A stretch of 64,000 bases of DNA. Source: Acinetobacter tjernbergiae DSM 14971 = CIP 107465. Lineage in GTDB: Bacteria; Pseudomonadota; Gammaproteobacteria; Pseudomonadales; Moraxellaceae. The notes beneath the pieces were generated by a model. The model made no database searches. It was not told where the DNA came from and was given only the letters and a program-made list of their open reading frames with translations. Each line of letters opens with the position of its first letter. The stretch's first letter is position 1. Positions 8,714-16,263 of the stretch are shown one piece after another. The position numbers were made by a program, and so were the translations under genes. The stretch lies in assembly GCF_000374425.1 (NCBI RefSeq), contig NZ_KB894361.1, positions 62,001 through 126,000 of the forward strand, in the 5' to 3' direction.

Positions 8714-9673
8714 TTACTGATAAAAAGAGTTTTTCTGAGGTTGTTCTGAGGAAAAACAGTAATTTTTTCCATCACAATTTATAGTGATACTTACAAAGGT
8801 ACCTGGAAAAAAATCTGCAAGTTTTGTAACTTTATATTCGCCAGATTGATCTGTACATACTTTAACTCTATTACTATAAATTCGTAGTTCACCTTTGTTT
8901 ACACTAACAAATTGTCTTAATAGTTCGAACCCTAGGCCTCTAGCCAAATTGTAATTAGAACTATCAGTATTCGTTGAATTACCTTGTTTTAGCGCCCAAG
9001 TCATTGCCTCTATATCATCTTTAATATCTGTACATTTAATTACATTATGAACAATCCCAGGACCAAAATCTAAGACACTTATATGAAGTTTTTTATTTTT
9101 TTTGTCGTATTCACCGCAACTATAAATTTTCAACTTTGAATTAAGTTGTTTTGATACTCCATGGCCATAAGCATTCATAAATATTTCAAGAATTCTACTA
9201 ATAATTGCTTGTTTCAATTTGTCACTTAACTTTAGTTTATCATCAGATAACCATTCACTTTCTAAATGTTCAGCTAATGCTCCATCATCAAGTGTTATAT
9301 CATGTTCACGATAACCAATATACTCTCCCTTGGGATAGGGTTTTTCTTTTACATCAATGGGTGAAAAATAACTTAAAAAATTATTTCCGATAAGGTTGTC
9401 GGATACAACAGAAGACATACTCTCAACGAGAAATTTGCATCCAATGTAAGGAATTTTCTTCTTCAGTAGATCGGTTGAGGTTAGTTTCTGATTGGCAATG
9501 TATCGGCTTAAACCCCCAAGTAGGACAACCCCATTGTGTGAAATTTTTGAGCAATGTTTAAAATCAAATAAAAAATAGTCCACTGGATCATTACAAATTT
9601 CTTGGAATATTTTGAGAATACACTCAAATCCTGCCTCATCACTTTTAATTGTTGGAATTTCAATAATACTCAT
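8714..9673 (-). CDS. STAS/GHKL-ATPase fusion protein, first gene of the island operon
   Basis: A 319-residue protein. Residues about 30-60 (DYFLFDFKHCSKISHNGVVL) look like a STAS beta-alpha unit. Residues about 155-300 form a histidine-kinase-like (GHKL) ATP-binding domain: N-box EIFMNAYGHG (163-172), G1 box LDFGPGI (201-207) and G2 box ARGLGFELLRQF (244-255). There is no membrane segment, HisKA dimerisation helix or receiver, so it is not a classical sensor kinase. It resembles anti-sigma-factor kinases such as SpoIIAB/RsbW fused to a STAS-like part. The DNA is clearly AT-richer than neighbouring acnD, which suggests acquisition. Function unknown. Confidence 0.7.
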   Translation of the reverse strand: MSIIEIPTIKSDEAGFECILKIFQEICNDPVDYFLFDFKHCSKISHNGVVLLGGLSRYIANQKLTSTDLLKKKIPYIGCKFLVESMSSVVSDNLIGNNFLSYFSPIDVKEKPYPKGEYIGYREHDITLDDGALAEHLESEWLSDDKLKLSDKLKQAIISRILEIFMNAYGHGVSKQLNSKLKIYSCGEYDKKNKKLHISVLDFGPGIVHNVIKCTDIKDDIEAMTWALKQGNSTNTDSSNYNLARGLGFELLRQFVSVNKGELRIYSNRVKVCTDQSGEYKVTKLADFFPGTFVSITINCDGKNYCFSSEQPQKNSFYQ

Positions 9674-9907
9674 AGTCAGTACTTTAAAGAAAACATTTAA
9701 AATGTTATTGGTTTTTATTTATAAGTCAAATAATTAGATCTAAAAAATATTTTAAATATTAGAAATTAAACAGAAGCATAAGAATTTGAGAATATTGGGC
9801 TGTTATTTTGCCAAATTGCCATCACTACCCGTCAGAAAGGTCAATAAACAATCAGCATTATCACGTTATAGTATATGTACCATTTCTAAAATCTATGGAG
9901 AACAAAG
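9674..9907. other. AT-rich divergent intergenic region
   Basis: This holds the upstream regions of the STAS-HATPase operon (minus) and the zinc-ribbon gene (plus). A TTGACT hexamer on the minus strand (complement of 9724-9729) could be a -35 for the island. GTTATAGTATATG at 9865-9877 resembles a degraded Zur-box core and includes a -10-like TATAGT. Short ORFs here have no recognisable product. Confidence 0.35.
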
Positions 9908-10051
9908 ATGGTTACTGCTGGCGAAAGACCTGGAACTGGCTTCTATTTTTGTATTCAGTGCGGACATCGCGCTTATTTAGAAATTGGTACTGATCGTTTA
10001 CCTCCGTGTACCAAATGCCTTGGCAATCAATTCAACAGTAAGAATGCCTAA
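9908..10051 (+). CDS. Small zinc-ribbon protein
   Basis: A 47-residue protein beginning MVTAGERPGTGFYFCIQCGH and carrying a second cysteine pair in PPCTKCLG. The two CxxC pairs, 16 residues apart, form a rubredoxin/zinc-ribbon knuckle that should bind one zinc or iron. GGAG lies seven bases before the ATG, and a strong terminator follows at 10091, so it is a complete monocistronic gene. No domain other than the ribbon is present, and the role is unknown. Confidence 0.8.
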   Translation: MVTAGERPGTGFYFCIQCGHRAYLEIGTDRLPPCTKCLGNQFNSKNA

Positions 10052-10090
10052 GCCGCAAACAGCAAACAGTTACCCACTGTTTTGAATAAA

Positions 10091-10117
10091 AGCCCTATCA
10101 CTCGATAGGGCTTTTTT
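10091..10117 (+). terminator. Rho-independent terminator of the zinc-ribbon gene
   Basis: The stem AGCCCTATC/GATAGGGCT with a short ACTC loop is followed by six or more T residues, 40 bases past the stop codon. Confidence 0.85.
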
Positions 10118-10177
10118 GTTCGTTTAAAATATGAAATAACAACATAGATTCATTAAGCAAAAATAAGGAAAACCAAC

Positions 10178-10756
10178 ATGGAAACAATATTGGGACTTTG
10201 TATCGGTGTAGGGTTAAGCGCAGCCTGTGGTTTCCGTGTCTTTGTGCCTTTATTGGTGATGAGTATTGCAACTTTGTTGGGTTGGTATGAACCTGCCAAA
10301 GGCTTTGAATGGTTAGCCATTCCATCTGTATGCGCTGCACTTGGATTTGCAACCCTCTGTGAAATCGCAGCCTACTATGTGCCGTGGGTGGATAATCTAT
10401 TGGATACGATTGCCACACCTGCCGCCGTCGTTGCAGGTACACTGAGTACAATGGCAGTCAGTAGTGGGGAAATGTCACAGTTTGCGATGTGGGCAGCCGC
10501 ACTGATTGTGGGTGGTGGGACGGCAGGCATCGTGCAAATGAGTACCGTGGCTGCACGTGGTGTCTCGACCGCAACTACAGGTGGATTGGGTAATTTTGTT
10601 GTGGCGACAGGTGAGTTGATTGGCTCGATTATATTGTCGATCTTGGCATTTGTGATGCCTGTGGTGATGACGGTATTTGTGATTATTCTGGTGATTGTGG
10701 TCGCACGTTGGGTTCACTCAAAACGCCAACAAAAAATCAGCCATTCAACATCGTAA
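10178..10756 (+). CDS. DUF4126 family membrane protein
   Basis: A 192-residue hydrophobic protein with about five or six predicted membrane segments, starting METILGLCIGVGLSAACGFRVFVPLL and containing the glycine-rich stretch GGGTAGIVQMSTVAARG. The opening and the glycine/alanine-rich helices are typical of DUF4126 proteins, whose function is not established. AAGGAAAA precedes the start by five bases. It stands alone between two terminators. Confidence 0.75.
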   Translation: METILGLCIGVGLSAACGFRVFVPLLVMSIATLLGWYEPAKGFEWLAIPSVCAALGFATLCEIAAYYVPWVDNLLDTIATPAAVVAGTLSTMAVSSGEMSQFAMWAAALIVGGGTAGIVQMSTVAARGVSTATTGGLGNFVVATGELIGSIILSILAFVMPVVMTVFVIILVIVVARWVHSKRQQKISHSTS

Positions 10757-10777
10757 GTTTTTAAATTTAGTGGAATC

Positions 10778-10814
10778 AGGAAACTTAGACCTAATTTTAT
10801 AATCTAAGTTTCCT
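10778..10814. terminator. Bidirectional terminator between converging genes
   Basis: A perfect 12-bp stem, AGGAAACTTAGA with TCTAAGTTTCCT (13-base loop), lies between the converging DUF4126 and Mpo1-like genes. Confidence 0.7.
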
Positions 10815-10821
10815 ATGTGTA

Positions 10822-11181
10822 TTACCACTTTACACGTTTTAATAAGATGTCTTTATACATAATAAAATCGCAGGCGAGGCTAAAGAATGGCTGCTTAAAT
10901 GTCGCAGGTTTATTATGTTCATAAAAGAAATGACCCACCCACGCAAAGCCATATCCAACCACAGGTAAAGCCCAAAGTAATTTGGCATTTCCAGTTGCAA
11001 CAGATGCAGCAGCGATACCAATCACGCAGCTTGTTCCTACGAAATGCAGACGACGACAAGTCGCATTTTCATGTTGCGAAAGATAAAAAGGATAAAATTC
11101 AGCAAGGGTTTTATAACGGATATCACTGGCTTCCATCTGCACAGTATTGTTTTTTATCAGTTCTTGAGTATTGTGAGACAT
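10822..11181 (-). CDS. Mpo1-like (DUF962) membrane protein
   Basis: A 119-residue protein with the DUF962/Mpo1 pattern: YKTLAEFYPFYLSQHENATC, then RRLHFVGTSC, two membrane segments, GYGFAWVGHFFYEHNKPATF and a C-terminal LACDFIMYKDIL. Yeast Mpo1 is an iron-dependent dioxygenase acting on 2-hydroxy fatty acids, using conserved histidines like those seen here; bacterial function is inferred. The ATG at 11181 has AAGGA eight bases upstream. Longer in-frame extensions upstream run into the divergent araC gene and are not supported. Confidence 0.85.
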   Translation of the reverse strand: MSHNTQELIKNNTVQMEASDIRYKTLAEFYPFYLSQHENATCRRLHFVGTSCVIGIAAASVATGNAKLLWALPVVGYGFAWVGHFFYEHNKPATFKQPFFSLACDFIMYKDILLKRVKW

Positions 11182-11249
11182 ACGACTATTCCTTTCGTTT
11201 AAAGTCGTCTTCATTTTGAACACTCCACCCGAAATGGTCTTGAACGAAT

Positions 11250-12050
11250 ATGCTATCTCAACACACGGAATTAGACTCGACCACATCGCATAAAAGCTTG
11301 GTCTATGCGTGGGAGGGCGTGATTGTTTATGTGACTCAAGATCATTTGAATAAAGCACACGCGCATTTTCCAGCACTATTACAAATCGGTTTGGGCACTG
11401 CTTTCGCATTGGCTGTTGAAGGTCAACCTGCTCGCTATCATGAAGTTGTGGTGATGGCACCCAATATAAGCCACAGTACCGATTCACAGAATCAACCTTA
11501 TATTGCGATTTTGATTGACCCTGATCATGGGCTTTACGCTTATCTGCATCCTTTATTGAATGGACAAGCATTTTGTTCTTTGCCTGCTGCTCGACTTGAA
11601 TCATTTCAAAGTCAATTTCAGCAGTTGATGACCGCCCAACTCAGCTTAGAGCAAGTGAAGCAGTTGCTGATAGAAGTGTTATTAGTACTCAATCCTCAGC
11701 CATTAATGGCTTTGCCGCGGGATCAACGGATTCAGCGGGCATGTGAATACATCAAATGGTGTGTGCCCCATCAGATCCCAACCATCGCAGATGTTGCGCT
11801 ACAGGTGGGATTATCAGAGTCACGTCTGATGCATTTGTTTAGTCAGCAACTTGGGCTTTCAATGCGGCAATATATCTTGTGGCTGCGTATTCGATATGCC
11901 ATCAAACTGTGGATGGAGGGTAAAACTTTGATTGAGATAGCGGTTGAATCAGGTTTTTCAGATCAAGCCCATTTCACCCGAACTTTACGCCGTATGGTAG
12001 ATTTTGCCCCATCGATGTTAAAAGCCAATACCGTTTTTATGAGTGCTTGA
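11250..12050 (+). CDS. AraC-family transcriptional regulator
   Basis: A 266-residue regulator with an N-terminal cupin-like sensor region (about 1-110) and a C-terminal double helix-turn-helix (about 170-262): IPTIADVALQVGLSESRLMH then TLIEIAVESGFSDQAHFTRT and FAPSML, the AraC signature. It is divergent from the Mpo1-like gene and followed about 120 bases later by a DMT exporter, which may be its target. Ligand unknown. Confidence 0.88.
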   Translation: MLSQHTELDSTTSHKSLVYAWEGVIVYVTQDHLNKAHAHFPALLQIGLGTAFALAVEGQPARYHEVVVMAPNISHSTDSQNQPYIAILIDPDHGLYAYLHPLLNGQAFCSLPAARLESFQSQFQQLMTAQLSLEQVKQLLIEVLLVLNPQPLMALPRDQRIQRACEYIKWCVPHQIPTIADVALQVGLSESRLMHLFSQQLGLSMRQYILWLRIRYAIKLWMEGKTLIEIAVESGFSDQAHFTRTLRRMVDFAPSMLKANTVFMSA

Positions 12051-12170
12051 TGATTTAAGTACAAAGCACTTTTTCACGTTGCAAAGAATCTATTTTTTCC
12101 GAAGCAATGCTCGAAAAATCACAATGAAGCGAGTAAATTACACACACATTTTGATGGTGCGTTGGCGTTT

Positions 12171-13058
12171 ATGGCTTTTACTTGGATTCTATTCACGATC
12201 ATGGCTGCATTTATGCAGGCATGGCGCAATGCATTTCAAAAACAACTCAGCACCACTGTTGATGCGTATGGCACAACACTGGCTCGATTTATCTTTGCTC
12301 CAATTTTTGCCTTTAGCTATTTAGCATTTCTTTATCTACATCAACCTGTCACTGCTCAAGTACATTTCTCCAATACATTTTGGTTGTATGTGGTGGTCGC
12401 AGGGATCAGCCAAATTTTTGCAACTGCTTTGATGGTGAAATTATTTCAACAAAAGAACTATGCGATTGGCATTGGACTGGCTAAAAGCGAAGCGATTTTG
12501 GCTGCCTTGATTGCCGTCGCATTCTTGCAAGAACGGTTGACCACTTGGGGTTGGGTCGGGGTGATGATTGGTGCAGTTGCCGTTTTTTTACTGAGTAAAG
12601 GTCGGCATAGTACGCAACTTTCATTCAATACCTTAATGATTGGTTTAGGCAGTGGTTTATGTTTTGCGATTACCTCGTTACTGGTACGTGAAGCCAGCTT
12701 AGAGTTGAGCATGTTGCCCTTTTTGCATCGTGCAGGATGGGTGCTATGTAGCTTGATTAGTTTTCAGTGCATTGTGCTATTACTGTACTTGGGTATTTTT
12801 AGTCGTCAAACGCTGTATAACATGTGGCAACGTCTTGGGCTGACGTTTCGGGTGAGTGTTTGCAGCTTTTTAGCATCTGTTGGATGGTTCAGTGCCATGA
12901 GTATGCAAACTGTGGCGATTGTCAAAACACTGGGTCAGGTTGAAATTTTATTTAGTTTACTGATCTCAGCATTTTTCTTTAAAGAAAAGCTCGCTAAAAC
13001 AGATCATTTAGGTTTATGGCTGGTGATTGTGGCAGCAATTATGGTCATCTGGGCTTAA
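12171..13058 (+). CDS. EamA/DMT-family transporter
   Basis: An integral inner-membrane protein of 295 residues with about ten hydrophobic helices in two EamA repeats, typical of drug/metabolite exporters. The first begins MAFTWILFTIMAAFMQAWRN; the second contains SVGWFSAMSMQTVAIVKTLGQVE, common in DMT proteins. The ATG at 12171 was chosen over an in-frame TTG at 12162; neither has a strong ribosome-binding site. Substrate unknown. Confidence 0.85.
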   Translation: MAFTWILFTIMAAFMQAWRNAFQKQLSTTVDAYGTTLARFIFAPIFAFSYLAFLYLHQPVTAQVHFSNTFWLYVVVAGISQIFATALMVKLFQQKNYAIGIGLAKSEAILAALIAVAFLQERLTTWGWVGVMIGAVAVFLLSKGRHSTQLSFNTLMIGLGSGLCFAITSLLVREASLELSMLPFLHRAGWVLCSLISFQCIVLLLYLGIFSRQTLYNMWQRLGLTFRVSVCSFLASVGWFSAMSMQTVAIVKTLGQVEILFSLLISAFFFKEKLAKTDHLGLWLVIVAAIMVIWA

Positions 13059-13368
13059 ATTTAGAGCCTAAATGAAAAAATACACATATAAATTTGAATA
13101 TATTGAAATTTAAATCAGCTATTTTTTCTTGAAGTGGGAAATAATTCTAATTATAAAACATGGTATGCAAAATTATTTCATTAGTGGCAAAAAATGTCGA
13201 TTTTTAGGAAAACAATCCCATACTGATGTGCCTAAACTATGTCTCAAGGGTGTGAAAGGGATCGAAAAGAGCAGCATGCACCGATGCTTATCAAGCAAGT
13301 GTGTACGTACCCAAAAGGTCTCGATTCGGCTTAGGACGCTATAGATCAAAAGTTTATAGGCGAAGGTT
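13059..13368. other. Intergenic region without a recognisable gene
   Basis: An AT-rich segment after the DMT transporter. The only open frame (13129-13344) is basic, resembles no known family, and lacks a good ribosome-binding site. No tRNA-like fold, terminator or insertion-sequence end is evident. Confidence 0.4.
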
Positions 13369-13533
13369 ATGGCTTACAAAGTCATAGGTGTTGAAGTAAA
13401 CAACAAGTTTTCCCTGGACACCCTAAAAAATTTATTATTAACAGAATATGACCCATCAGATATAAATAATAAAAACCTGATCAATAAATTTAAATATAAG
13501 TGTGAGATATGTCTAACTATCTTGGTTTTTTGA
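13369..13533 (+). CDS. Short hypothetical or truncated ORF
   Basis: A 54-residue frame starting MAYKVIGVEVNNKFSLDTLK and containing KYKCEICLTILVF. Its amino-acid composition looks protein-like, with a CxxC pair close to the end, as if the N-terminus of a larger zinc-binding protein had been cut off. GAAGG lies very close to the ATG. It may be a gene remnant; identity unknown. Confidence 0.3.
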   Translation: MAYKVIGVEVNNKFSLDTLKNLLLTEYDPSDINNKNLINKFKYKCEICLTILVF

Positions 13534-13619
13534 ATATAATCTCCTATTTTTATAATAAAAAACAAAATGATATAATTGAAACTATAAAATTGATCATATT
13601 GGAAGAGGTCATAAAAATA

Positions 13620-14072
13620 ATGAAAGAATTCGATCTTAAAATACGTTATCCGCATCAAACTAATCGAAATGAAGCTGATCATTTGGGTGCTTTTGATTTA
13701 GAGACGATCGTTACTCGGTTCGACGAAATGGGATGGCGACTACAAATGGTTCGTCAACTACAATTGGATGGTGCAAGCACCAGTTTTATTGTACGAGATG
13801 ACTACACTGAACAAACTCTACGCATCACGATAGATGCTTTTTCACAAACGCAGCAGCTTGAATTTAAATTAGAAAGTGATATTCCTGTATTTATTCCGAA
13901 AAAAGATTTATTCGGATTGGTGACACGTAAGAGCAAAGACACGATTTCTTTTAATCACTTAACCTTGAGTCGTGCCAAAGAATATTTGATTACTTTTTTA
14001 AATCGAGACATTGCAACTTTAGAGCAGCTTTATAAAGACAGTTTAAATAAAACCATTAAAACAGCATCATAA
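13620..14072 (+). CDS. Hypothetical protein
   Basis: A 150-residue soluble protein beginning MKEFDLKIRYPHQTNRNEAD. It has no signal peptide, membrane segment or motif that I recognise. The middle alternates beta-like segments (TLRITIDAFSQTQQLEFKLE), and the end is helical (SRAKEYLITFLNRDIATLEQ). The ATG at 13620 has GAGG about eleven bases upstream; an in-frame extension to 13509 reads through AT-rich sequence and is less likely. It probably has its own promoter, since no gene in the same direction is close upstream. Confidence 0.7.
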   Translation: MKEFDLKIRYPHQTNRNEADHLGAFDLETIVTRFDEMGWRLQMVRQLQLDGASTSFIVRDDYTEQTLRITIDAFSQTQQLEFKLESDIPVFIPKKDLFGLVTRKSKDTISFNHLTLSRAKEYLITFLNRDIATLEQLYKDSLNKTIKTAS

Positions 14073-14220
14073 GAAATAGATATTAGGGTTAATGTCGAAA
14101 CAATAACAATCTAAAAGGCAACGACATTAACTCGAAACATGCTTAATTATATTTAAAGGAATAAAATAATTTCTCGGTCTTGTGTGTGATCTCTAAATTC
14201 GTTTTTGGTTTAGAAGTCGC

Positions 14221-14226
14221 TATAAT
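14221..14226 (+). promoter_or_regulatory. Likely -10 element of rluA
   Basis: TATAAT followed by TGCCGCGC lies 32 bases before the rluA ATG. A TTCGTT hexamer at 14198-14203, 17 bases upstream, is a plausible -35. Confidence 0.5.
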
Positions 14227-14257
14227 TGCCGCGCTTTATTCAATTTGTTTATTTCCC

Positions 14258-14923
14258 ATGCCCTTAAATGACAATTTTATCTATATGCCACCACAAGATC
14301 CGCTTGAGATCATGTATGAAGATGAAGACTTGGTGGTGGTGAATAAGCCAGCTGGTTTATTGTCGGTGATGGGGCGTTTGCCAGAACATCAAGATAGTGC
14401 CTATTTGCGTGTGTTAGACCAACATCCAACTGCAAAAGTGACGCATCGTTTAGATATGGCAACGTCGGGTTTGCTTATGTTCGCCAAGCATCGTGATGCA
14501 GAGGTGGCAGTGAGTAAAATGTTCCAAGCACGAACTGTAAAGAAGTACTATGTTGCTTTGGTACAGGGGCAGATTCAGGCGGAAGGGAGTGTGGATGTCC
14601 CATTGATTACGGATTGGGAAAATCGACCACGTCAGATAGTGCATTTTGAATTAGGTAAGCATGCTAAAACCTTATTTCAACGGATGCAATATGATGCTGA
14701 AACCGATCAAAGCCGAGTGCGTTTAGAGCCTGTAACGGGTCGATCTCATCAGCTTCGTGTGCATATGATGCACATTGGTCATCCGATTATGGGAGATAAG
14801 TTGTATCATCCTGAACCAGCCCAATTTTATTTAAAACGTATGGCACTACATGCAGCCTATCTTGCATTTAAACATCCACTTCAAGATAAGCACTTAGAGA
14901 TACAGTCGAAGATTCCCTTCTAA
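14258..14923 (+). CDS. rluA: Dual-specificity 23S rRNA/tRNA pseudouridine synthase
   Basis: RluA isomerises uridine to pseudouridine in 23S rRNA (position 746 in E. coli) and tRNA position 32. The 221-residue protein follows E. coli RluA closely: DLVVVNKPAGLLSVMGR, the catalytic aspartate in HRLDMATSGLL, LITDWENRPRQ, and VTGRSHQLRVHMMHIGHPIM. There is no S4 domain, as in RluA rather than RluC/RluD. The ATG at 14258 was chosen; a TTG at 14180 would add 26 residues overlapping the predicted promoter. Confidence 0.92.
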   Translation: MPLNDNFIYMPPQDPLEIMYEDEDLVVVNKPAGLLSVMGRLPEHQDSAYLRVLDQHPTAKVTHRLDMATSGLLMFAKHRDAEVAVSKMFQARTVKKYYVALVQGQIQAEGSVDVPLITDWENRPRQIVHFELGKHAKTLFQRMQYDAETDQSRVRLEPVTGRSHQLRVHMMHIGHPIMGDKLYHPEPAQFYLKRMALHAAYLAFKHPLQDKHLEIQSKIPF

Positions 14924-15001
14924 TATTTTAAGCTGACTGCTATGTTTTAGCGAATAAGCTGCTTAAAATATCTGCAATACGGATACCACAAGAGAATAAA
15001 G

Positions 15002-15751
15002 ATGCATTTGCTTCAAGCAATCGTGGTTGGGGTTTTGGGCAGTTTCTCATTATCAGCATGGGCATGCTCTGATTTGCCGAATATTTGTGAAATGAATGCA
15101 CAGCACCATCAACAAATGCAAGATTATGGTCGTGAAGCGGCTGAAGCATATTATTGGCAGCAACAAGAACAATATGAAGCACAAGCATCATACCCTGATT
15201 ATTCTAGTGATGATCCCATGCAAACTAGACTTCAAGTTGCAACAGGAATGCTTGATTTAACTGCACAAAAAAACCAGCAAGCAGTGACATTGACACAAGA
15301 TCCTCGCTATGACCGTTATATCAATGGTGGTTGGGATTTTTTTCAAGACAACCAAAATCCTAAAAAAGGGGAATATTGTGCAGCTTTCTTTTGGAAGAAA
15401 GAGAGTTTAATTAAAGTTTCAGGGCCAGGGGGCGAGTACCAAGGTGCGATACTCACGTTTTGGGGCGAAAATATCCCACAGCCAAAGAAAACGGAAACAA
15501 TTCAAGTCACGTTAAAACAGAGTACAGGTGAAGCGCAGACAGTTCGGGTATTTAATTATAAATTACCAAACTATCAATATGCTGCGATCAGTTTTGCGAT
15601 ACCAAGTGCACAAGCCTTGTTTGATAATATGTTAGAAAAAGAGCACTTTATCATTGAAAAAGATGGCAAAAAAATTGTAGAAGCAGAATGGCAAGATGGT
15701 TTAAAAGCACGCGACCAATTAAAAAATTGTGTTACAGGAAATAAAATTTAA
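15002..15751 (+). CDS. Exported hypothetical protein
   Basis: A 249-residue protein with an N-terminal signal peptide (MHLLQAIVVGVLGSFSLSAW, cleavage probably after ACS or nearby) and a Gln/Tyr-rich linker (about 45-75). The C-terminal domain (about 95-245) is beta-rich and includes GEYCAAFFWKKESLIKVSGP. It is probably periplasmic or outer-membrane associated. It is not assignable to a family I recognise. It sits alone between rluA and rraB. Confidence 0.75.
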   Translation: MHLLQAIVVGVLGSFSLSAWACSDLPNICEMNAQHHQQMQDYGREAAEAYYWQQQEQYEAQASYPDYSSDDPMQTRLQVATGMLDLTAQKNQQAVTLTQDPRYDRYINGGWDFFQDNQNPKKGEYCAAFFWKKESLIKVSGPGGEYQGAILTFWGENIPQPKKTETIQVTLKQSTGEAQTVRVFNYKLPNYQYAAISFAIPSAQALFDNMLEKEHFIIEKDGKKIVEAEWQDGLKARDQLKNCVTGNKI

Positions 15752-15836
15752 TCTAGAGTTAAGGTCTAAAAACTGACATAAAAATAGGTTAATCTATAGC
15801 CAATCATGAAATCAAAACATAACAAAGGATATTTAT

Positions 15837-16205
15837 ATGACTCGCGACTACGAGCAATTTCCAGAAAATGATAATGGCAATGTCTTATGGCAGATGGTTG
15901 AAGATGGCAATGACTTGAGTGAGCCGCACGAGGTCGAATTTTCAATTGTGTTTGAGAAACAAGAACAAGTTGAAAAATGTGCCTTGCACCTGTTACATCA
16001 AGAGCAAAAAATTTCGCTGTATCAAGAAGAACTACATTCTGATGGATCGGATATGTGGGTACTCAATATCCATATCAATATGATGCTTGAGTATGAAGAT
16101 ATTGCCGATTTGGAAGAGTGGATGACGCGTATTGCACAAGAATTTGATGGTGAATACGATGGTTGGGGTTGTATGAGCTATATCTATGACGATGAAGCTG
16201 AATAA
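15837..16205 (+). CDS. rraB: RraB-like regulator of ribonuclease activity
   Basis: A 122-residue acidic protein with the RraB layout: an N-terminal FPENDNGNVLWQMVEDGNDL, the central LHSDGSDMWVLNIHINMML, and the C-terminal signature FDGEYDGWGCMSYI. In E. coli RraB binds RNase E and changes degradosome composition and mRNA decay. AAAGGATATTTAT precedes the start. The product is clear at family level; RNase E binding in this organism is inference. Confidence 0.85.
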   Translation: MTRDYEQFPENDNGNVLWQMVEDGNDLSEPHEVEFSIVFEKQEQVEKCALHLLHQEQKISLYQEELHSDGSDMWVLNIHINMMLEYEDIADLEEWMTRIAQEFDGEYDGWGCMSYIYDDEAE

Positions 16206-16221
16206 CTTTAATATTGAAACC

Positions 16222-16246
16222 TTCAGCCTGTACCAAGCAGGCTGAA
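16222..16246. terminator. Hairpin between converging rraB and TonB-receptor genes
   Basis: TTCAGCCTG pairs with CAGGCTGAA across a seven-base loop. It is followed by further AAGGCTG direct repeats rather than a T-tract, and separates two converging genes. Confidence 0.55.
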
Positions 16247-16263
16247 GGCTGAAGGCTGTTGGA

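Noticed and set aside
9786..9993. Two overlapping frames of about 60 codons around the zinc-ribbon gene
   Set aside because: They overlap the zinc-ribbon gene in other frames; that gene has a proper ribosome-binding site and two CxxC pairs.
11182..11604. N-terminal extension of the Mpo1-like protein to 260 residues
   Set aside because: The extension overlaps the divergent araC gene, shows no family similarity, and a good ribosome-binding site precedes the internal ATG at 11181.
13129..13344. 71-codon frame in the gap after the DMT exporter
   Set aside because: Basic, cysteine-scattered composition, no ribosome-binding site and no recognised family.
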